A stretch of 64,000 nucleotides of DNA from Streptomyces poonensis (GCF_014650915.1 NZ_BMVW01000003.1:248001-312000), one strand, 5' to 3'. Shown: positions 24,861-34,427, numbered from the stretch's first letter. Numbers and translations are program-made. The notes: generated by a model not told the origin, from the sequence alone.

Positions 24861-26011
24861 CAGTCGGCGGTGGTGCCGAGACTTTCGTAGACGTGCCGGA
24901 TGTAGCTGTGGGTGCGTTCCGAGCCGAGGATCCCGTCACCCAGCCGGTTCATCGTGTAGGCGAACGTGATGCGCCGGTCGAGGTCCATCATGACGACGGA
25001 GCCGCCTCGGCCGACCCAGAAGCAGATCGTTCCGGTGGGCATGTGCGGCATCGTCCTCGGGTCGGCGAGCGCGTAGCCGATGCCCCAGCGCACGGGAACG
25101 CCCAGGAACAGGTCGACCCCGTCGGCCTGCACGTCGAAGATCGCGTCCACGGTGTCCGGGGAGAGGAGCCGGTGGCCGTTCCCCGTGCCGCGTCGTGAGA
25201 TCACCGACAGGGCCCGGGCCAGGCCGCGTGCGTTGCCGTGTCCGTTGACGGCCCCCAGTTCGGCGCGGCGCCATTGCGGGGTGTCGACGTGCTCGTCCCG
25301 GGCGGGGCTTCCGAGCAACGTCCTGGTGAAGACGGCATCGGGGGCGGGATCGGCCAGTACTCCGGGCAGCTGTGCGGGCGGCACCAGCGGGGCGATGCGC
25401 GGCCAGTCGGCCTCCCGCGCGCCGATCTGGACATCGGCGCCCAGCGGTCCGGCGATCTCGGTGTCGACGAACTCGGTCAGGGTACGGCCACTGACCCGCC
25501 GGACGAGTTCTCCCACCAGCTGTCCCTGGGTCTGCATGTGGTAGCCCGCGGCGGTTCCCGGTTCCCACCAGGGCGCCTGTCCGGCCAGTCGGGCGCTCGC
25601 CGTCGGCCAGTGGCAGAGGTCCTCCATGGTGAAGGGCTGCTGCCAGCCCGGGAGCCCTGCGGTGTGTGACAGGACGTGCCGCACTTCGATGTCCTGCTTG
25701 CCCTGGGCGGCGAATGCGGGCCAGTACTCCGCGACCGGACGATGCAGCTCCAGTTCTCCCCGGTCGACAAGGACGAGGGCCGCGAGACTGCTGAGGGTCT
25801 TGGTGGTCGACCAGAGGCTGACCAGCGTGTCCCGGCTCCACGGAACGGTTCGCGCGGTGTCGGCGTGTCCGCCCCATATGTCGACTTCCATGACTCCGTC
25901 GACGTCGACTGCGATCGATGCGCCCAGTTCGTCGCCGGACTCGATGTGTGCTGCCAGCGCTGCTCGGACCGGTTCGAACCGGGCCGTGCTCGTTCCTTCG
26001 ATGGTGACCAT
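24860..26011 (-). CDS. Serine hydrolase of the beta-lactamase/penicillin-binding family (class C-like esterase)
   Basis: 383 residues from ATG 26011 (GGAGC upstream). It has the active-site tetrad STTK (Ser68, Lys71), the family sequence VRHVLSHTAGLPGW, a Tyr motif near YHMQTQGQLVGELV, and the C-terminal KTG-box region replaced by CFWVGRGGS. These features place it with EstB-type esterases and D-aminopeptidases rather than true beta-lactamases. There is no signal peptide, so an intracellular esterase or amidase role is more likely than antibiotic resistance. It stands alone between terminators. Confidence 0.9.
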   Translation of the reverse strand: MVTIEGTSTARFEPVRAALAAHIESGDELGASIAVDVDGVMEVDIWGGHADTARTVPWSRDTLVSLWSTTKTLSSLAALVLVDRGELELHRPVAEYWPAFAAQGKQDIEVRHVLSHTAGLPGWQQPFTMEDLCHWPTASARLAGQAPWWEPGTAAGYHMQTQGQLVGELVRRVSGRTLTEFVDTEIAGPLGADVQIGAREADWPRIAPLVPPAQLPGVLADPAPDAVFTRTLLGSPARDEHVDTPQWRRAELGAVNGHGNARGLARALSVISRRGTGNGHRLLSPDTVDAIFDVQADGVDLFLGVPVRWGIGYALADPRTMPHMPTGTICFWVGRGGSVVMMDLDRRITFAYTMNRLGDGILGSERTHSYIRHVYESLGTTAD

Positions 26012-26242
26012 GACGTGCTCCGCTCCGGCCGTGTCCAGTGCCGGCCGGCCTTCTCGATGGGCGCGCGCTGTGATCACGGCGCGCGGGGGTGCGTTGGTGG
26101 CGGCTGCCGGGGCGGGCGCGTGAGGGCACGCGGGACGCCGCGACTCCCAGGACGGCGGACGGCTGAAGGGTGCTGCTGTGCGGACGTGCCGATGCCGTCC
26201 CCCGAGCCGGACCTCGGTTCCGGGCGGGGAGCCGGCTCGCGT

Positions 26243-26280
26243 ACCGTGGCCGGGCGCCTCGCCGGGCGCCCGGCCACGGT
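26243..26280 (-). terminator. Strong stem-loop terminator of the secreted-protein gene
   Basis: A perfect 16-bp stem (ACCGTGGCCGGGCGCC paired with GGCGCCCGGCCACGGT) with a 6-base loop, 6 bp after the stop codon at 26287. Confidence 0.85.
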
Positions 26281-26286
26281 GGCGGG

Positions 26287-26742
26287 TCAGCGCGTGACGT
26301 CGAAGGTGGCGGCGCGGGACACGAACGTCGTGTCCCCGTCCTTGGCCGTCACCAGGGCCGAGACGTACCAGGTGCCCCGGTCCAGCCCGGCCGCCTCCTC
26401 TGCCGTGACCTTCAGCGTGTAGGTGCAGCGGGACGTCTCGGCCGTGGTGCTCCGGCAGGTGGCGCTGTCCGCGTGCCGGAGCTCCGCCGCGGTCGGATCG
26501 AGCTTCGAACTCGCGGGCCACACCAGGGCCTTCAGACCCCGGATGCCCGAGTCGTCGCTCACGTCCGCGGTGAAGGTGAACGTACCCGTGCTGCCGCCGG
26601 ACGGAGCGACATAACGGGCCGAGCCGTTCTCCAGGGCGGGTTCCGTGGCGGTCGAAGCCATGGCGAAACTGCCGGCGGCCACTCCGCCGAGGACCGCAGC
26701 GCCGATGAGCGACGGGACGAGAACGCGCTTGGACATGGACAT
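26287..26742 (-). CDS. Small secreted protein, DUF5707-like
   Basis: 151 residues from ATG 26742 (GGGGGA upstream). Residues 1-32 form a signal peptide (KRVLVPSLIGAAVLGGVAAG, then Ala-Ser-Thr). The exported part is beta-rich with TFTFTADVSDDSGIRGLKAL, two Cys (ATCRSTTAETSRC) that could form a disulfide, and WYVSALVTAKDGDTTF. From memory this resembles Streptomyces DUF5707 proteins. Their function is unknown; the fold suggests an extracellular beta-sandwich. Single gene with a strong terminator. Confidence 0.8.
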   Translation of the reverse strand: MSMSKRVLVPSLIGAAVLGGVAAGSFAMASTATEPALENGSARYVAPSGGSTGTFTFTADVSDDSGIRGLKALVWPASSKLDPTAAELRHADSATCRSTTAETSRCTYTLKVTAEEAAGLDRGTWYVSALVTAKDGDTTFVSRAATFDVTR

Positions 26743-27188
26743 GGGACATCCCCCTGAGTGCTCGTGTGAAGGCAGGTGCCGTGCACCTGCGGACGGAAGC
26801 GGGAAGCGACACGCGGGACGGAACCGAAAGACCCGCTGGTGGAACCGGCGGCCGGTCGTTTCCTCGATGTGATCGAGCCTATGGCCGGGGCAGTGCGCGG
26901 TCCTCGGACTGCCGGATGATCGCCGTGTTGAACCTGGGTTAGAGAACGCTGCCGAGCCGTCCGCCTTCCGGCCGCACCGTCGCGTCTGCGTCCCAGGTAA
27001 GAGAGCCGGATCAGCCCACAGCCGAAAGACGGGCCGCCTGCCCGTCGCCATAGCCTTGACCCGCCATGCACCGAACCGATGACCGATTCCTACCGGTCCT
27101 GCTGATCTGCGCCCAGGCCGCGGTGTGGCCCGGGGCGGCGGTGGTGCGTGGGGCCGTCCCGCCCGCGTCCGCCTGCTCGTGGCGGCTT
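26743..27188 (+). other. 446-bp gap with no recognisable gene
   Basis: It contains the upstream region of the secreted-protein gene (minus strand) and otherwise only frames with no family resemblance. No hairpin or operator stands out. Confidence 0.5.
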
Positions 27189-27440
27189 CACGCGCCGGTC
27201 GCCGGGCACCACCGCCAACACGTACCGCCTGGAGCGGCGGCCCCTCGCGACGCGCACGACGATGCACTTGGCGGCCTGGGCCAGCGGGTGCCGACGCAGC
27301 CGGCTGGCCCGCTCGGTGTGCCCCTCCGGGGGGTGGTCGATCAGGCGGAAGCCGGCCTCTGTCCGCTCTGCAACTGCTCGGACTCGTCCCGGCCGGTCCA
27401 CCGGCAGTTTGATGTCATTCGCCAGGTGGTTCCGTCCCAT
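27189..27440 (-). pseudogene. Fragment of a YbaK/ProX-type aminoacyl-tRNA deacylase
   Basis: The minus-strand frame gives RLIDHPPEGHTERASRLR and HPLAQAAKCIVVRV, then YVLAVVPGDRRV. These are the consecutive conserved blocks of the YbaK editing domain, including the catalytic-region Lys in AAKCIV. Upstream residues are unrelated and the C-terminal half (about 70 residues in intact members) is replaced by an Arg/Pro-rich frame. About 73 codons remain of a normal length of roughly 160. Confidence 0.75.
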
Positions 27441-27717
27441 GTGCGCGCCGGCCGGCGCGTCCGCCCTTCAGCGCGCTGACAGGAGAAGACACCGTGCCGC
27501 GCACCGGCCCGGAAGCGGCGGGCCCGGTGGACCGGCCGAACGGCGGGTGGAACCGATGATGGGGCAGCCGTCCACGGACTCGCGCGCGGCACGGCGACAG
27601 AACGGTCCGGATCGGTGGCGTCGACCCACGGCACGCCACCGCGGCTCCGGCTCCGCTCGGGCCCGCATGTCGCCCGAACAGAGGTCCAGTTGATGATCCG
27701 TCACTAGGATCGGCGCG

Positions 27718-28935
27718 ATGGCCACGCAATCCGGGAATCACGTTCGCGGCCGCCTCCTGCGGCCGGTCTGTGCGGTACTCGCGACCGCGGCGGTGGCGGG
27801 CGGCCTGCTCGCGGGCCCCGTGGCGGGCTGGCGCGCGGTCGTCCCCATGACGATCGCGGTGCTCGGGGCGCTGGCCGTGACCGGCTGGCGCGACCGGGTG
27901 CCGATCGTGCCGACGGCCGTGGTGGTGGCGGCCGCTTCCGCGCTGGGCACGGTGCTCGGCGACCCTCCGGTGCAACGGCAGTCGACGGGCCTCGTGACGC
28001 TGCTGGAGATCGGGGCCACGGTACTGCTGGTCTGCCTGGTCGCCCGGTACGCCGCCGCCCGGGCCGCCGCCGTGCTGTGCGGTGTGCTGGGCGTCCTGGC
28101 GTCTGTTGTGATCCTGCGTCTCCAGGTACCGCCGACGCTGCTGGAGACCGCCGCACAGAGCGCGTTCTTCGCCCTGGGAGCCGTCGCCGCGGGCGCCGTC
28201 GGCGGCTATCTGCGCGCACTGGAGGGGCGCCGGCTGCGCTCGGTGCAGGAGGCGCGCCGTCATCAACGCCTCCAGCTCGCCCGGGACCTGCATGACTTCG
28301 TCGCCCACGATGTGTCCGCCATCGTGGTGCTGGCACAGGCCGCCCAGGTGGTCGGCGGTGACCACCCGGAGAAGGTGCTGCCGCTCCTGAGCCAGATCGA
28401 GTCCGCCGGTCTGCAGGCCCTCGGTTCGATGGACCGTACCGTTCAGATGCTCGACGACGACGCCGGTACCGCGGTCCCGGCGGCCGGCGAGGGCAAGACG
28501 CGGGCGTACGGGCTGCCGGACATCGCCGACGTCGTCGACCGGTTCCGGGACGCCGGCCGGGCCGAGGTGCGTCTGGACCTGGACCTGACGCCGGACCACG
28601 TCGAGCGGGTGCCGCGCGAAGTGGCCAGCACCGCGCACCGGGTCGTGGTCGAGGCGCTGACGAACATCCGCCGCCACGCCGCGGCCACGCCGCTGGTGTC
28701 GGTGTCGGTGCGGCCCGGCCCCACAGCCCCGGATCCGGTGCTTACCGTGTCGGTGACCAACAGCCCCCCGTCGATCACCGAGACCGGCGGTCTGCTCGGT
28801 GACGGGGGACGGCGCGGCGGGGGTACGGGGCTCGCCGGGCTCGCCGAGCGGGCCGGTGCGCTGGGCGGCAGCCTGGAGTACGGCGGTCACGGCGACGGCG
28901 GCTGGCGGGTCACCGCCGTTCTGCCCCTGGGCTGA
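27718..28935 (+). CDS. NarL-type sensor histidine kinase (HisKA_3/HATPase)
   Basis: 405 residues from ATG 27718. The N-terminal 160 residues hold about five hydrophobic segments, so it is a membrane sensor with little extracellular sequence. The dimerisation/phosphoacceptor helix is LARDLHDFVAHDVSAIV (His192). The HATPase part shows VVVEALTNIRRHA (N-box) and GGTGLAGLAERAGALGGSL (G-box). The matching LuxR-type response regulator is probably the orphan at 33409-34059. Normally such genes are adjacent; here 4.5 kb of decayed genes separate them. A hairpin terminator follows the stop. Confidence 0.92.
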   Translation: MATQSGNHVRGRLLRPVCAVLATAAVAGGLLAGPVAGWRAVVPMTIAVLGALAVTGWRDRVPIVPTAVVVAAASALGTVLGDPPVQRQSTGLVTLLEIGATVLLVCLVARYAAARAAAVLCGVLGVLASVVILRLQVPPTLLETAAQSAFFALGAVAAGAVGGYLRALEGRRLRSVQEARRHQRLQLARDLHDFVAHDVSAIVVLAQAAQVVGGDHPEKVLPLLSQIESAGLQALGSMDRTVQMLDDDAGTAVPAAGEGKTRAYGLPDIADVVDRFRDAGRAEVRLDLDLTPDHVERVPREVASTAHRVVVEALTNIRRHAAATPLVSVSVRPGPTAPDPVLTVSVTNSPPSITETGGLLGDGGRRGGGTGLAGLAERAGALGGSLEYGGHGDGGWRVTAVLPLG

Positions 28936-28942
28936 CTCCGCC

Positions 28943-28962
28943 ACCGGCCCGCGGCGGCCGGT
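28943..28962 (+). terminator. Stem-loop terminator after the histidine kinase gene
   Basis: ACCGGCC and GGCCGGT form a 7-bp stem with a short GC loop 8 bp after the stop, followed by pyrimidine-rich DNA containing a T5 run (28976-28980). Confidence 0.55.
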
Positions 28963-29213
28963 CTCCCCGACCCGCTTTTTCTCCCCGTCTTCCCTTCGTG
29001 CCCGGTGCGCTTCGCGGACCGCGGTCTCCGCGCATTCCGCAATTCCATTTCAACGATTCTGATCCGACGATTCTGATCCGCACTCCAGGAATTGCCGCGG
29101 CGCGGTTCCCGTACATCTGTAGGTGACGGCCCATGGGTGGGGCCCCTTTCGGTCATCTCTGAAAACGCCCGAAGACCGGCAGCGGACTTCCGGGATCGAG
29201 CGAAGGGCATTCC

Positions 29214-29900
29214 ATGGGCACCCCGATGATCGAACTGACCGACGTGTCGAAGGCGTTCGGCTCCACCAAGGCGCTCGACGGGATCGGCCTCACCATGCCG
29301 CACGGCACGGTGCTCGGGCGCGGAGGAGCTTCTGAAGCTGTTCTCCCTCACGGACGCCGCCCATCGCGCCGCGAAGAACGGCGGCATGCGCAGGCGCCTG
29401 GACCTGGCGGCGAGCCCGGTCGGGGACCCCGACGTGATTTTCCTGGACGAGCCCACCAAGGGGCTCGACCCCTCCGCCCGCCGGGCCCTGTGGGACGTCG
29501 TCCAGCGCCTGGTCCGGCAGGGCACCACCGTGCTGCTGACCACCCAGTACCTCGAGGAGGCCGACGTCCTCGCCGACTCGGTCACGGTGCTGTCGGCCGG
29601 CCGGGTCGTGGCGTCGGGCACCGCCGACGAGCTCAAGAGCCGGATCGGGCACCGCTCGGTGTCGGTCACCGTACGCGGCGCCGACGACCGGGAGCGGGCG
29701 GTGGCGGCGCTGCGCCGAGCCGGTCTCGCGCCCGCGCACGAGGACGACGGTCTGGTGCTGACGATGCCCGTCCAGGACTCCACCGCGGTGGCCCATGTCG
29801 TCCGGGCCACCGACGAGGCGGGCGTGGACCTCGCCGGGCTCACGCTCTCCGAGCCCTCCTTGTATAGCGTGTACATGGCACTGAACCATTCCGACGACGC
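29214..29900 (+). pseudogene. ABC transporter ATPase (DrrA-like) with deleted Walker A region
   Basis: ATG 29214 begins a good ABC start (MIELTDVSKAFGSTKALDGI) that breaks at about 29322, just before the Walker A loop should appear. The gene resumes one frame over with EELLKLFSLTDAAHR, a damaged signature (NGGMRRRLDLA, lacking the YS of YSGG), the intact Walker B VIFLDEPTKGLDP and the switch region LLTTQYLEEAD. It then shows the C-terminal domain typical of drug-export ATPases. About 80 residues carrying Walker A and the Q-loop are gone, with a frameshift. It cannot bind ATP normally. No permease gene survives. Confidence 0.88.
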
Positions 29901-29933
29901 TAGGCAGGGATGCCCGGACACCGCCCAGCGGCT

Positions 29934-30581
29934 CCGGCGCAGGGCGGCCGCCGGGCCGGTCCACGACGCCGCCGCCCGCTCGCCACGCCCGCAGCGCACA
30001 CAGCTGCCGCCGGTACGCCGCTGGTAGGCCAGCGTGGCGGCGATCCACAGCAGCCCGCCGACGAAGACGACGATCAGGTTGATGCGGTGCCAGTACAGGA
30101 TGTCGCCGAAGTCCTGCGGGCCGGGGACCCCGGCGAAGACGAACACCGGCAGCACCGGCGAGAACACCAGCAGTCCGAGCAGCGAGTAGTCGGGGATCAG
30201 GAAGGTGAGCAGGCCGTCGGCCGTCCAGCCGAACACCAGCAGCGCCCGGCGGGTGCGGCCGGCGCCCCGTTCGCGCACCATCAGCGTCCCGACGACCGCG
30301 CCCACCGCGCCGAACGCTGCCATCACGGGGGCGACGACCGCGGCACTGCTCGGCTCGAGGATCGACGAGGCCGAGCGGTCCTCCACGGCCCTGGCGAAGG
30401 GGTACCCCTCCCCGCCCAGGGCCCAGTACAGGCCCGCGAGGCCGTACAGGACGGACCACACCACGACCAGGCGGCCCGACCAGTCCGGCCACCGGTGCCA
30501 CCAGCGGCGACGGGGCGCGGAAGGCGTGGAGGTCCTCCACGCCTCCAGGCTGTCCGGTTCTTCGACGGCTGTGTCGGCCAT
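29934..30581 (-). pseudogene. C-terminally truncated multi-pass membrane protein
   Basis: ATG 30581 begins 216 residues that match the N-terminal half of the neighbouring intact protein (30887-32014): LYWALGGEGYPF against VYWALGGSGFPF, and YQRRTGGSCVRCGRGE against YQRRTTGACVACGRN. Four or five membrane helices are present. At about 29934 homology ends and the frame runs on through sequence antisense to the ABC relic. The second half (about 170 residues with four more helices) is missing. The break lies within about 35 bp of the end of the ABC relic, so one deletion probably cut both. Confidence 0.82.
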
Positions 30582-30886
30582 GACGGTTGTCCTTCTCTCA
30601 CCGCTCCCCGCTCCCTGCCGGGGCGGTTCCTCTCGACGTGGGAACAAGGCTGCCGCCGGGGCCCCGTCGGCACATCCGCCGTTCAGCAGATATCGGGGAA
30701 TTCCGCCGGCGCACAGGCATGGAGACACGAAAGGGCGGCTCCGGGCGCGGCGGGGGAACACGGGCTCGGAGCCGCCGGTCTCGGGAATCAGCGGGTACGG
30801 AAGGGAAAGGAACGAAGGGCGGAATCGGGAGTGCGGTCGTTCCTCACTGCGGGTTCATCTCATTGAATCCGGCGCGCTGCGGGCTC

Positions 30887-32014
30887 TCAAGCGCTCATCG
30901 ACGAATTCGATGCGCGTCGCGGCTCCGGCTCCGCCGCGGTACCGCCCGCACCCCGCCCACAGCGTTTACAGGCGCCGCGCCGCCGGAAGTAGTAGGCGAG
31001 CGTGGCCGCCGCGAGGGCCACGCCCCACACCGGCCAGATGGTCTCGGGGACGGTGGCCCCCCAGTTCTCCGCCGGGTTGTCGAAGGCACCCTGGAAGTGC
31101 AGCCGGATGTACATGATCCCGGCGGTGGTGACCATGACGGCGACCAGGGAGGCGGGCACGATCGCCAGGGCCGGCGGCACCCGCCTCCCCCGCAGTCCGG
31201 GGATCCAGCGCGGGAACACCTCGCCCCAGCGCTGCACCAGGCCCAGGGTGAGCAGGGAGCCGAGGGCGCCCATCGTGGCGAGGGCGGCGCCGAACAGCCA
31301 CAGGTTGTCCTCCTTGCCCTCCTCCCACATCTCGTCGGAGAGCCCGAGCGGATAGCCCACGGCCCAGGCCCACCGCGTGCTGGCGTACACGAGGGGCACG
31401 GCGACCGCGGTGTAGGCGGCACGCCTCCCCCAGCGGGCGGCGGACCGCGGCGACGTCCAGCCGGCCCCCGAGTCGTTCCGCCCGCAGGCGACACAGGCTC
31501 CGGTGGTGCGCCGCTGGTAGGTGACCGCGGACATCGCCATGAGGCCGACGGCGACGACCGCGAACACCTGGTTGATCACCGTCCAGTTGATGGCGCTGAA
31601 CTTCAGCATGAAGACGTAGGCCAGATTGCCGAGGATACGGAAGTCCGCGATCGCCCCGAGGACTCCGGCGACGGACAGCCCCGTCGCCCCGAGCAGGACC
31701 GGAGTCGGGACGCGGTGCCGGCCCGGCAGCGCCAGCAGCACGGCCACCACGGCGCTCAGCAGGAATCCCGCCGCCAGCCAGGGCGCGAGCTGGGCCCGCC
31801 CGATGTGCTCGAAGGCCGAATACTCCGGGTTGGCGTCGTCGGCACCGAACGGGAAGCCCGAACCGCCCAGGGCCCAGTACACCTGGGCCAGCCCGTACGC
31901 CGTCAGCACGGCCACGGCCGCCCAGCCGATCAGGCCCGTCCGCTCGTGCCGCCGGTGCGCCCGGTCCTCGGCGCGGACCGCTTGCAGTAAGGGCGCGTTC
32001 TCCACCCGTGTCAT
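30887..32014 (-). CDS. Multi-pass membrane protein of unknown function with CxxC motifs
   Basis: 375 residues from ATG 32014. There are about eight to nine hydrophobic segments in two repeated halves. Each half ends in a basic/Cys motif: YQRRTTGACVACGRN after the fourth segment and YYFRRRGACKRCGRG at the C-terminus. The paired CxxC motifs next to membrane helices could bind metal or form disulfides at the membrane face. Related proteins occur in Streptomyces next to ABC transporters and two-component genes, as here, but I know of no function. The gene is intact, while its neighbour at 29934-30581 is a broken paralogue. Confidence 0.8.
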   Translation of the reverse strand: MTRVENAPLLQAVRAEDRAHRRHERTGLIGWAAVAVLTAYGLAQVYWALGGSGFPFGADDANPEYSAFEHIGRAQLAPWLAAGFLLSAVVAVLLALPGRHRVPTPVLLGATGLSVAGVLGAIADFRILGNLAYVFMLKFSAINWTVINQVFAVVAVGLMAMSAVTYQRRTTGACVACGRNDSGAGWTSPRSAARWGRRAAYTAVAVPLVYASTRWAWAVGYPLGLSDEMWEEGKEDNLWLFGAALATMGALGSLLTLGLVQRWGEVFPRWIPGLRGRRVPPALAIVPASLVAVMVTTAGIMYIRLHFQGAFDNPAENWGATVPETIWPVWGVALAAATLAYYFRRRGACKRCGRGAGGTAAEPEPRRASNSSMSA

Positions 32015-32182
32015 GGCGCCTGCCTCTCCTTCGGTCGTTGCGTGTTCAGCATGGCCCGCGGCGGTCCGCCGCCACATCTGCCGATCGGCAGATCCCCGCG
32101 GTGCCTCTCAGGTGGCGCCGGCAGGGCGCGGGTTCGGCTCCGGTGGTGCGCGAGGAGCCGGGCCCGGTGGTGCGGGGTGGTG

Positions 32183-33215
32183 TCAGCGCCCGCCGAGCCG
32201 GTCGTTCAGGACCCGGCCGATCTCGGCGACGGGACCGGCCTGAAGCAGCTGCCGGTGCTCGCAGTCGACCGGGACCGTGTAGTCCGGCAGCCGTCGCGCC
32301 ATCTGCTCGCGCAGGCCCGCGGTGTCCGTGCCGGGCACCGGCACGACGTACGCCACCAGCTGCTTGCTCCCGGGCCGGTCCTCGCGGACCGTCACCAGGC
32401 TGCGGGAGATCTGCGGCTGGTCCTGCGGGACGGTCCCGATCTCACCGAGCTCGATGCGCAGGCCGCGGATCCTCACCTGGTGGTCGGCACGCCCGACGAA
32501 CTCGATCCGTCCCTCGGCGTCCCAGCGCACCACGTCACCGGTGCGGTACATCCGCCGGCCGGACGGTCCGAACGGGTCGGCGACGAAGCGTTCGGCGGTC
32601 ATGGCCGGGCGGTCCACGTAGCCGCGGGCCGTACCGGCGCCGGACAGGTACAGCTCGCCCGCCACACCGACCGGGACGGGCCGCAGCCGGTCGTCCAGGA
32701 CATGGGCCCGCACGTTGTCCATCGGCCGGCCGATCGGGACGCCGCGCGCGATGCGGTACGGGGCCCGCAGCGGCAGGCAGGTGGCGAACACCGTGGTCTC
32801 GGTCGGGCCGTACACATGCACCACCGCGGTGTCGGGGCAGGCGTCCAGGACGCGCTGGAAGGCGGCCGGGGACACCTGCTCACCGCCGGTCCAGATCTCG
32901 CGGAGCGGGGCGAAGCAGGCCGGGTCCTCCTCGGCGAGCAGGTTGAACAGCGCCGTGGTCATGAAGGCCGCGGTCGGCCGCTCCCGCCCGGCGAGCCTGT
33001 GCAGCGCGGCCGCGTCAGGCTGCCCAAGCAGCGCCACGATCAGCTGTCCGCCCCCCAGCAGGGTCCCCAGATCTCGTACGTCGAGGCGTCGAAGGCGTGC
33101 GGCGAGTGCATCAGCACCGGCTCGTGGCCGTCTCGCCAGCGGGTGTCGGCGGCCAGCGCGACCACGTTGGCGTGGGTGATCCCGATGCCCTTGGGCTGCC
33201 CGGTCGAACCGGAGG
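32183..33215 (-). pseudogene. NRPS remnant: adenylation domain joined to the last residues of a thioesterase
   Basis: Read on the minus strand it begins abruptly at the A3 core (TSGSTGQPKGI) and continues through HAFDASTYEIW. A frameshift follows near 33068, then GGGQLIVALLG, VYGPTETTVFAT, YRTGDVVRW and the A8 loop VRIRGLRIELGEI. After RRLPDYTVP the sequence jumps to DCEHRQLLQAGPVAEIGRVL, which looks like the His-containing end of a thioesterase. So the N-terminus, the end of the A domain, the whole PCP and most of the TE are missing. It is dead DNA from a peptide synthetase. Confidence 0.85.
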
Positions 33216-33408
33216 TTGGTGTGAGCCATGCTCAATCACCGCTCCAAAGGTGGGAGAAACGCGTCAGGAATGGGCAGGCAGCGCGCGACGGCGCTCGGCC
33301 ACGGCCGTTGCGATCCTGTCAGTGGCCGGATCCGGGACCCAGTCCGCAGAGGATCTTCGAATACGGTGCGGTGGCTGGCCGGTGCACCGTGCAACTACGG
33401 TGCTGCCC

Positions 33409-34059
33409 GTGACCATTCGCATTCTTCTCGCCGACGACCAGGAGTCGGTGCGCATCGGATTCCGCCTGATCCTGGACTCACAGCCGGACATGGAGGTCGT
33501 CGGGGAGGCCGAGGACGGACGGCAGGCCGTGGAGCTGGCCGAGCAGCTGAAGCCGGATGTGGTGCTCGCCGACATCCGTATGCCGCGCATGGACGGTCTG
33601 GAGGTGACCCGGCTGCTGGCCGGGCCCGAGGCCGCTCACCCGGTACGCGTGGTGGTGGTGACGACGTTCGGCCTGGACGAGTACGTGCACACCGCGCTGC
33701 ACAACGGCGCCTGCGGGTTCCTGCTGAAGCGGTCCGGGCCCACGCTCCTGGTGGAGGCCGTGCGCGCCGCGATGGCCGGTGACACCCTCATCAGCCCCTC
33801 GCTGACGGTGAGCCTGCTGCAGCATGTGCAGGGCGCGCGACGGCCCAGGGCCGCGCAGCCGCTGGAGGCGCTGACGGAGCGGGAGACGGAGATCGCCCGG
33901 CTGGTCGCCAAGGGGCTGACGAACGCGGAGATCGGCGCGGAGCTGTTCATCTCGGCCGGTACGGCCAAGACGCACATCGCCAACGTCCAGCGGAAGCTGG
34001 ACGTCCGTAACCGGGTGGGTATCGCCGCCTGGGTGTGGGGCAACGGCCTGGCCGAATGA
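33409..34059 (+). CDS. NarL/LuxR-family response regulator
   Basis: 216 residues from GTG 33409, with no strong ribosome-binding site. The receiver domain covers residues 1-120 with the acidic pair (ADDQ), phosphoacceptor Asp55 (VVLADIRMP), Thr in VVVTTFG and Lys in FLLKRSG. The C-terminal LuxR helix-turn-helix is LTERETEIARLVAKGLTNAE followed by TAKTHIANVQRKL. It lacks an adjacent kinase; the NarL-type kinase at 27718-28935 is the natural partner by class and distance. A large hairpin follows the stop. Confidence 0.93.
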   Translation: MTIRILLADDQESVRIGFRLILDSQPDMEVVGEAEDGRQAVELAEQLKPDVVLADIRMPRMDGLEVTRLLAGPEAAHPVRVVVVTTFGLDEYVHTALHNGACGFLLKRSGPTLLVEAVRAAMAGDTLISPSLTVSLLQHVQGARRPRAAQPLEALTERETEIARLVAKGLTNAEIGAELFISAGTAKTHIANVQRKLDVRNRVGIAAWVWGNGLAE

Positions 34060-34061
34060 CA

Positions 34062-34123
34062 CCGGCATGGCCCGGCCGGCTCCGGCCCCCGCTGCCGGAG
34101 CCGGAGCCGGCCGGGTCATGCCG
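34062..34123 (+). terminator. Large stem-loop terminator after the response regulator gene
   Basis: CCGGCATG and GGCCCGGCCGGCTCCGG on the left pair with CCGGAGCCG, CCGGCCGGG and CATGCCGG on the right, with a small bulge. More than 20 bp of stem lies directly after the stop. Confidence 0.8.
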
Positions 34124-34125
34124 GC

Positions 34126-34391
34126 GTGCAGACGTCTTTCATACTGTCGATCAGTGCGAGTACCGCCCGCGCCGAGGGCAGCACCATGCGGCCCTCCCGG
34201 ATGAGTCTCGCGCCGGTCGAGTCCAGCTCACCGGTGAAGTGCTGCTGGCGCTGTATGACGGCAAGGCGTACGACGACGTCCTCGAGCAGGTCACCGCCCC
34301 CGTCGCGGCGCCGGATCCCGTGGAACCCGAGGACTTCCAGGCCGCCGTCGAACGTCCCCGCAGTGCCACATCATCACTTCACCCCTGCTGA
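34126..34391 (+). other. Unrecognised coding-like fragment
   Basis: The frame ending at 34391 contains LTGEVLLALYDGKAYDDVLEQ and then an acidic DPVEPEDFQAAVERP, a plausible C-terminal helical region with normal codon bias. No start, ribosome-binding site or family can be given. I think it is the tail of a lost gene. Confidence 0.35.
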
Positions 34392-34427
34392 CCTGAGGCA
34401 ACACGCCGACCCGGCGGGATCAGGACC

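Noticed and set aside
24860-26011. Beta-lactamase (antibiotic resistance) call for the serine hydrolase
   Set aside because: There is no signal peptide, and the C-terminal region lacks the KTG box, fitting an EstB-like esterase better.
32183-33215. Functional stand-alone adenylation protein
   Set aside because: It lacks the start and end of the A domain, carries a frameshift near the A4 region and ends in a thioesterase scrap.
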